DNA of 5,215 nt, taken from assembly GCA_958346165.1 (NCBI GenBank), contig CATVQO010000119.1:1-5215 (forward strand), in the 5' to 3' direction. Shown piece by piece: positions 5,124 to 5,215 of the stretch (the first letter of the stretch is position 1; each line of letters starts with the position of its first letter). Source of the DNA: an uncultured Collinsella sp. (lineage in GTDB: Bacteria > Actinomycetota > Coriobacteriia > Coriobacteriales > Coriobacteriaceae). The position numbers were made by a program, and so were the translations under genes. The notes beneath the pieces were generated by a model. That model saw only the letters and a list, made by a program, of their open reading frames with translations. It was not told where the DNA came from and did not search any database.

Positions 5124-5149
5124 GGGCGGTGCTCGCGCGAGTGCCGCCC
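5124..5149 (+). other. Strong GC hairpin after the foldase gene
   Basis: GGGCGGTGCTC (5124-5134) pairs with GAGTGCCGCCC (5139-5149) over 11 bp, with two G-U wobbles and a GCGC loop, starting five bases after the stop codon. The following bases are ACGCTATTAG, with no T-tract, so it is at best a weak intrinsic terminator. It may protect the 3' end of the message or separate expression of the foldase and the next gene. The next ribosome binding site begins nine bases later. Confidence 0.5.
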
Positions 5150-5157
5150 ACGCTATT

Positions 5158-5165
5158 AGAGAGGA
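5158..5165 (+). promoter_or_regulatory. Ribosome binding site of the downstream gene
   Basis: AGAGAGGA lies seven bases before the ATG at 5173. It supports a real gene beginning there even though only its first codons are present. Confidence 0.7.
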
Positions 5166-5172
5166 TTTGCAG

Positions 5173-5215
5173 ATGACCAACGAAGAGCTGCAGAAGGAAA
5201 TGATCGCGGCCATGA
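5173..5215 (+). CDS. Start of a downstream gene (3'-truncated), possibly GatB/YqeY-like
   Basis: Only 14 codons and one base fall in the window: MTNEELQKEMIAAM. The strong Shine-Dalgarno site and spacing argue that the start is genuine. The amphipathic beginning, with a short acidic and amide-rich helix leading to EMIAAM, resembles the N-terminus of small GatB/YqeY-domain proteins, which often begin with a helix of the type LxxDMKxAMKxKD. This is too short for assignment and the name is only a suggestion. It follows the foldase by 54 bp, across a GC hairpin without a T-tract, so co-transcription is possible. Confidence 0.6.
   Translation, partial: MTNEELQKEMIAAM

Overview
The window looks like chromosomal DNA from a high-GC Gram-positive bacterium. 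The reading frames strongly prefer G or C at third positions, the ribosome binding sites are strong (AGAGAGGA type), and a PrsA-like foldase sits beside a PTS component. A gut Coriobacteriia (Collinsella-like) source is my best guess. It is an inference from general character and remembered intergenic repeats, not something the sequence proves. All genes lie on the + strand.

Layout: (1) 1-1131, the 3' part of purF; (2) 1132-1288, a gap with a GGGGAC-core inverted repeat and two GC-rich hairpins; (3) 1289-2392, purM; (4) 2382-3083, purN, overlapping purM by 11 bp; (5) 3084-3208, a gap with a rho-independent terminator and a second GGGGAC-core element; (6) 3209-3673, a stand-alone GatA-like PTS EIIA protein; (7) 3674-3897, a gap holding a compact array of GGGAC-core elements with shared hairpin arms; (8) 3898-5118, a membrane-anchored PrsA/SurA-like peptidyl-prolyl isomerase; (9) 5119-5172, a gap with a strong GC hairpin; (10) 5173-5215, the first codons of a further gene. 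No gene-free stretch exceeds about 225 bases.

purF, purM and purN encode steps 1, 5 and 3 of de novo IMP synthesis. PurM and PurN are probably translationally coupled, and the terminator after purN closes the cluster, so purH and purD are not immediately downstream. The EIIA and foldase genes appear to be separate transcription units.

The least ordinary feature is a family of short intergenic elements. Each has a GGGAC-containing core between inverted-repeat arms. The arm sequence changes from site to site while the arms stay complementary. Elements lie directly after purF, directly before the EIIA gene, and as an array between the EIIA and foldase genes. They resemble REP-type, possibly RAYT-mobilised, palindromes, but the conserved-core, variable-arm design deserves a genome-wide check.
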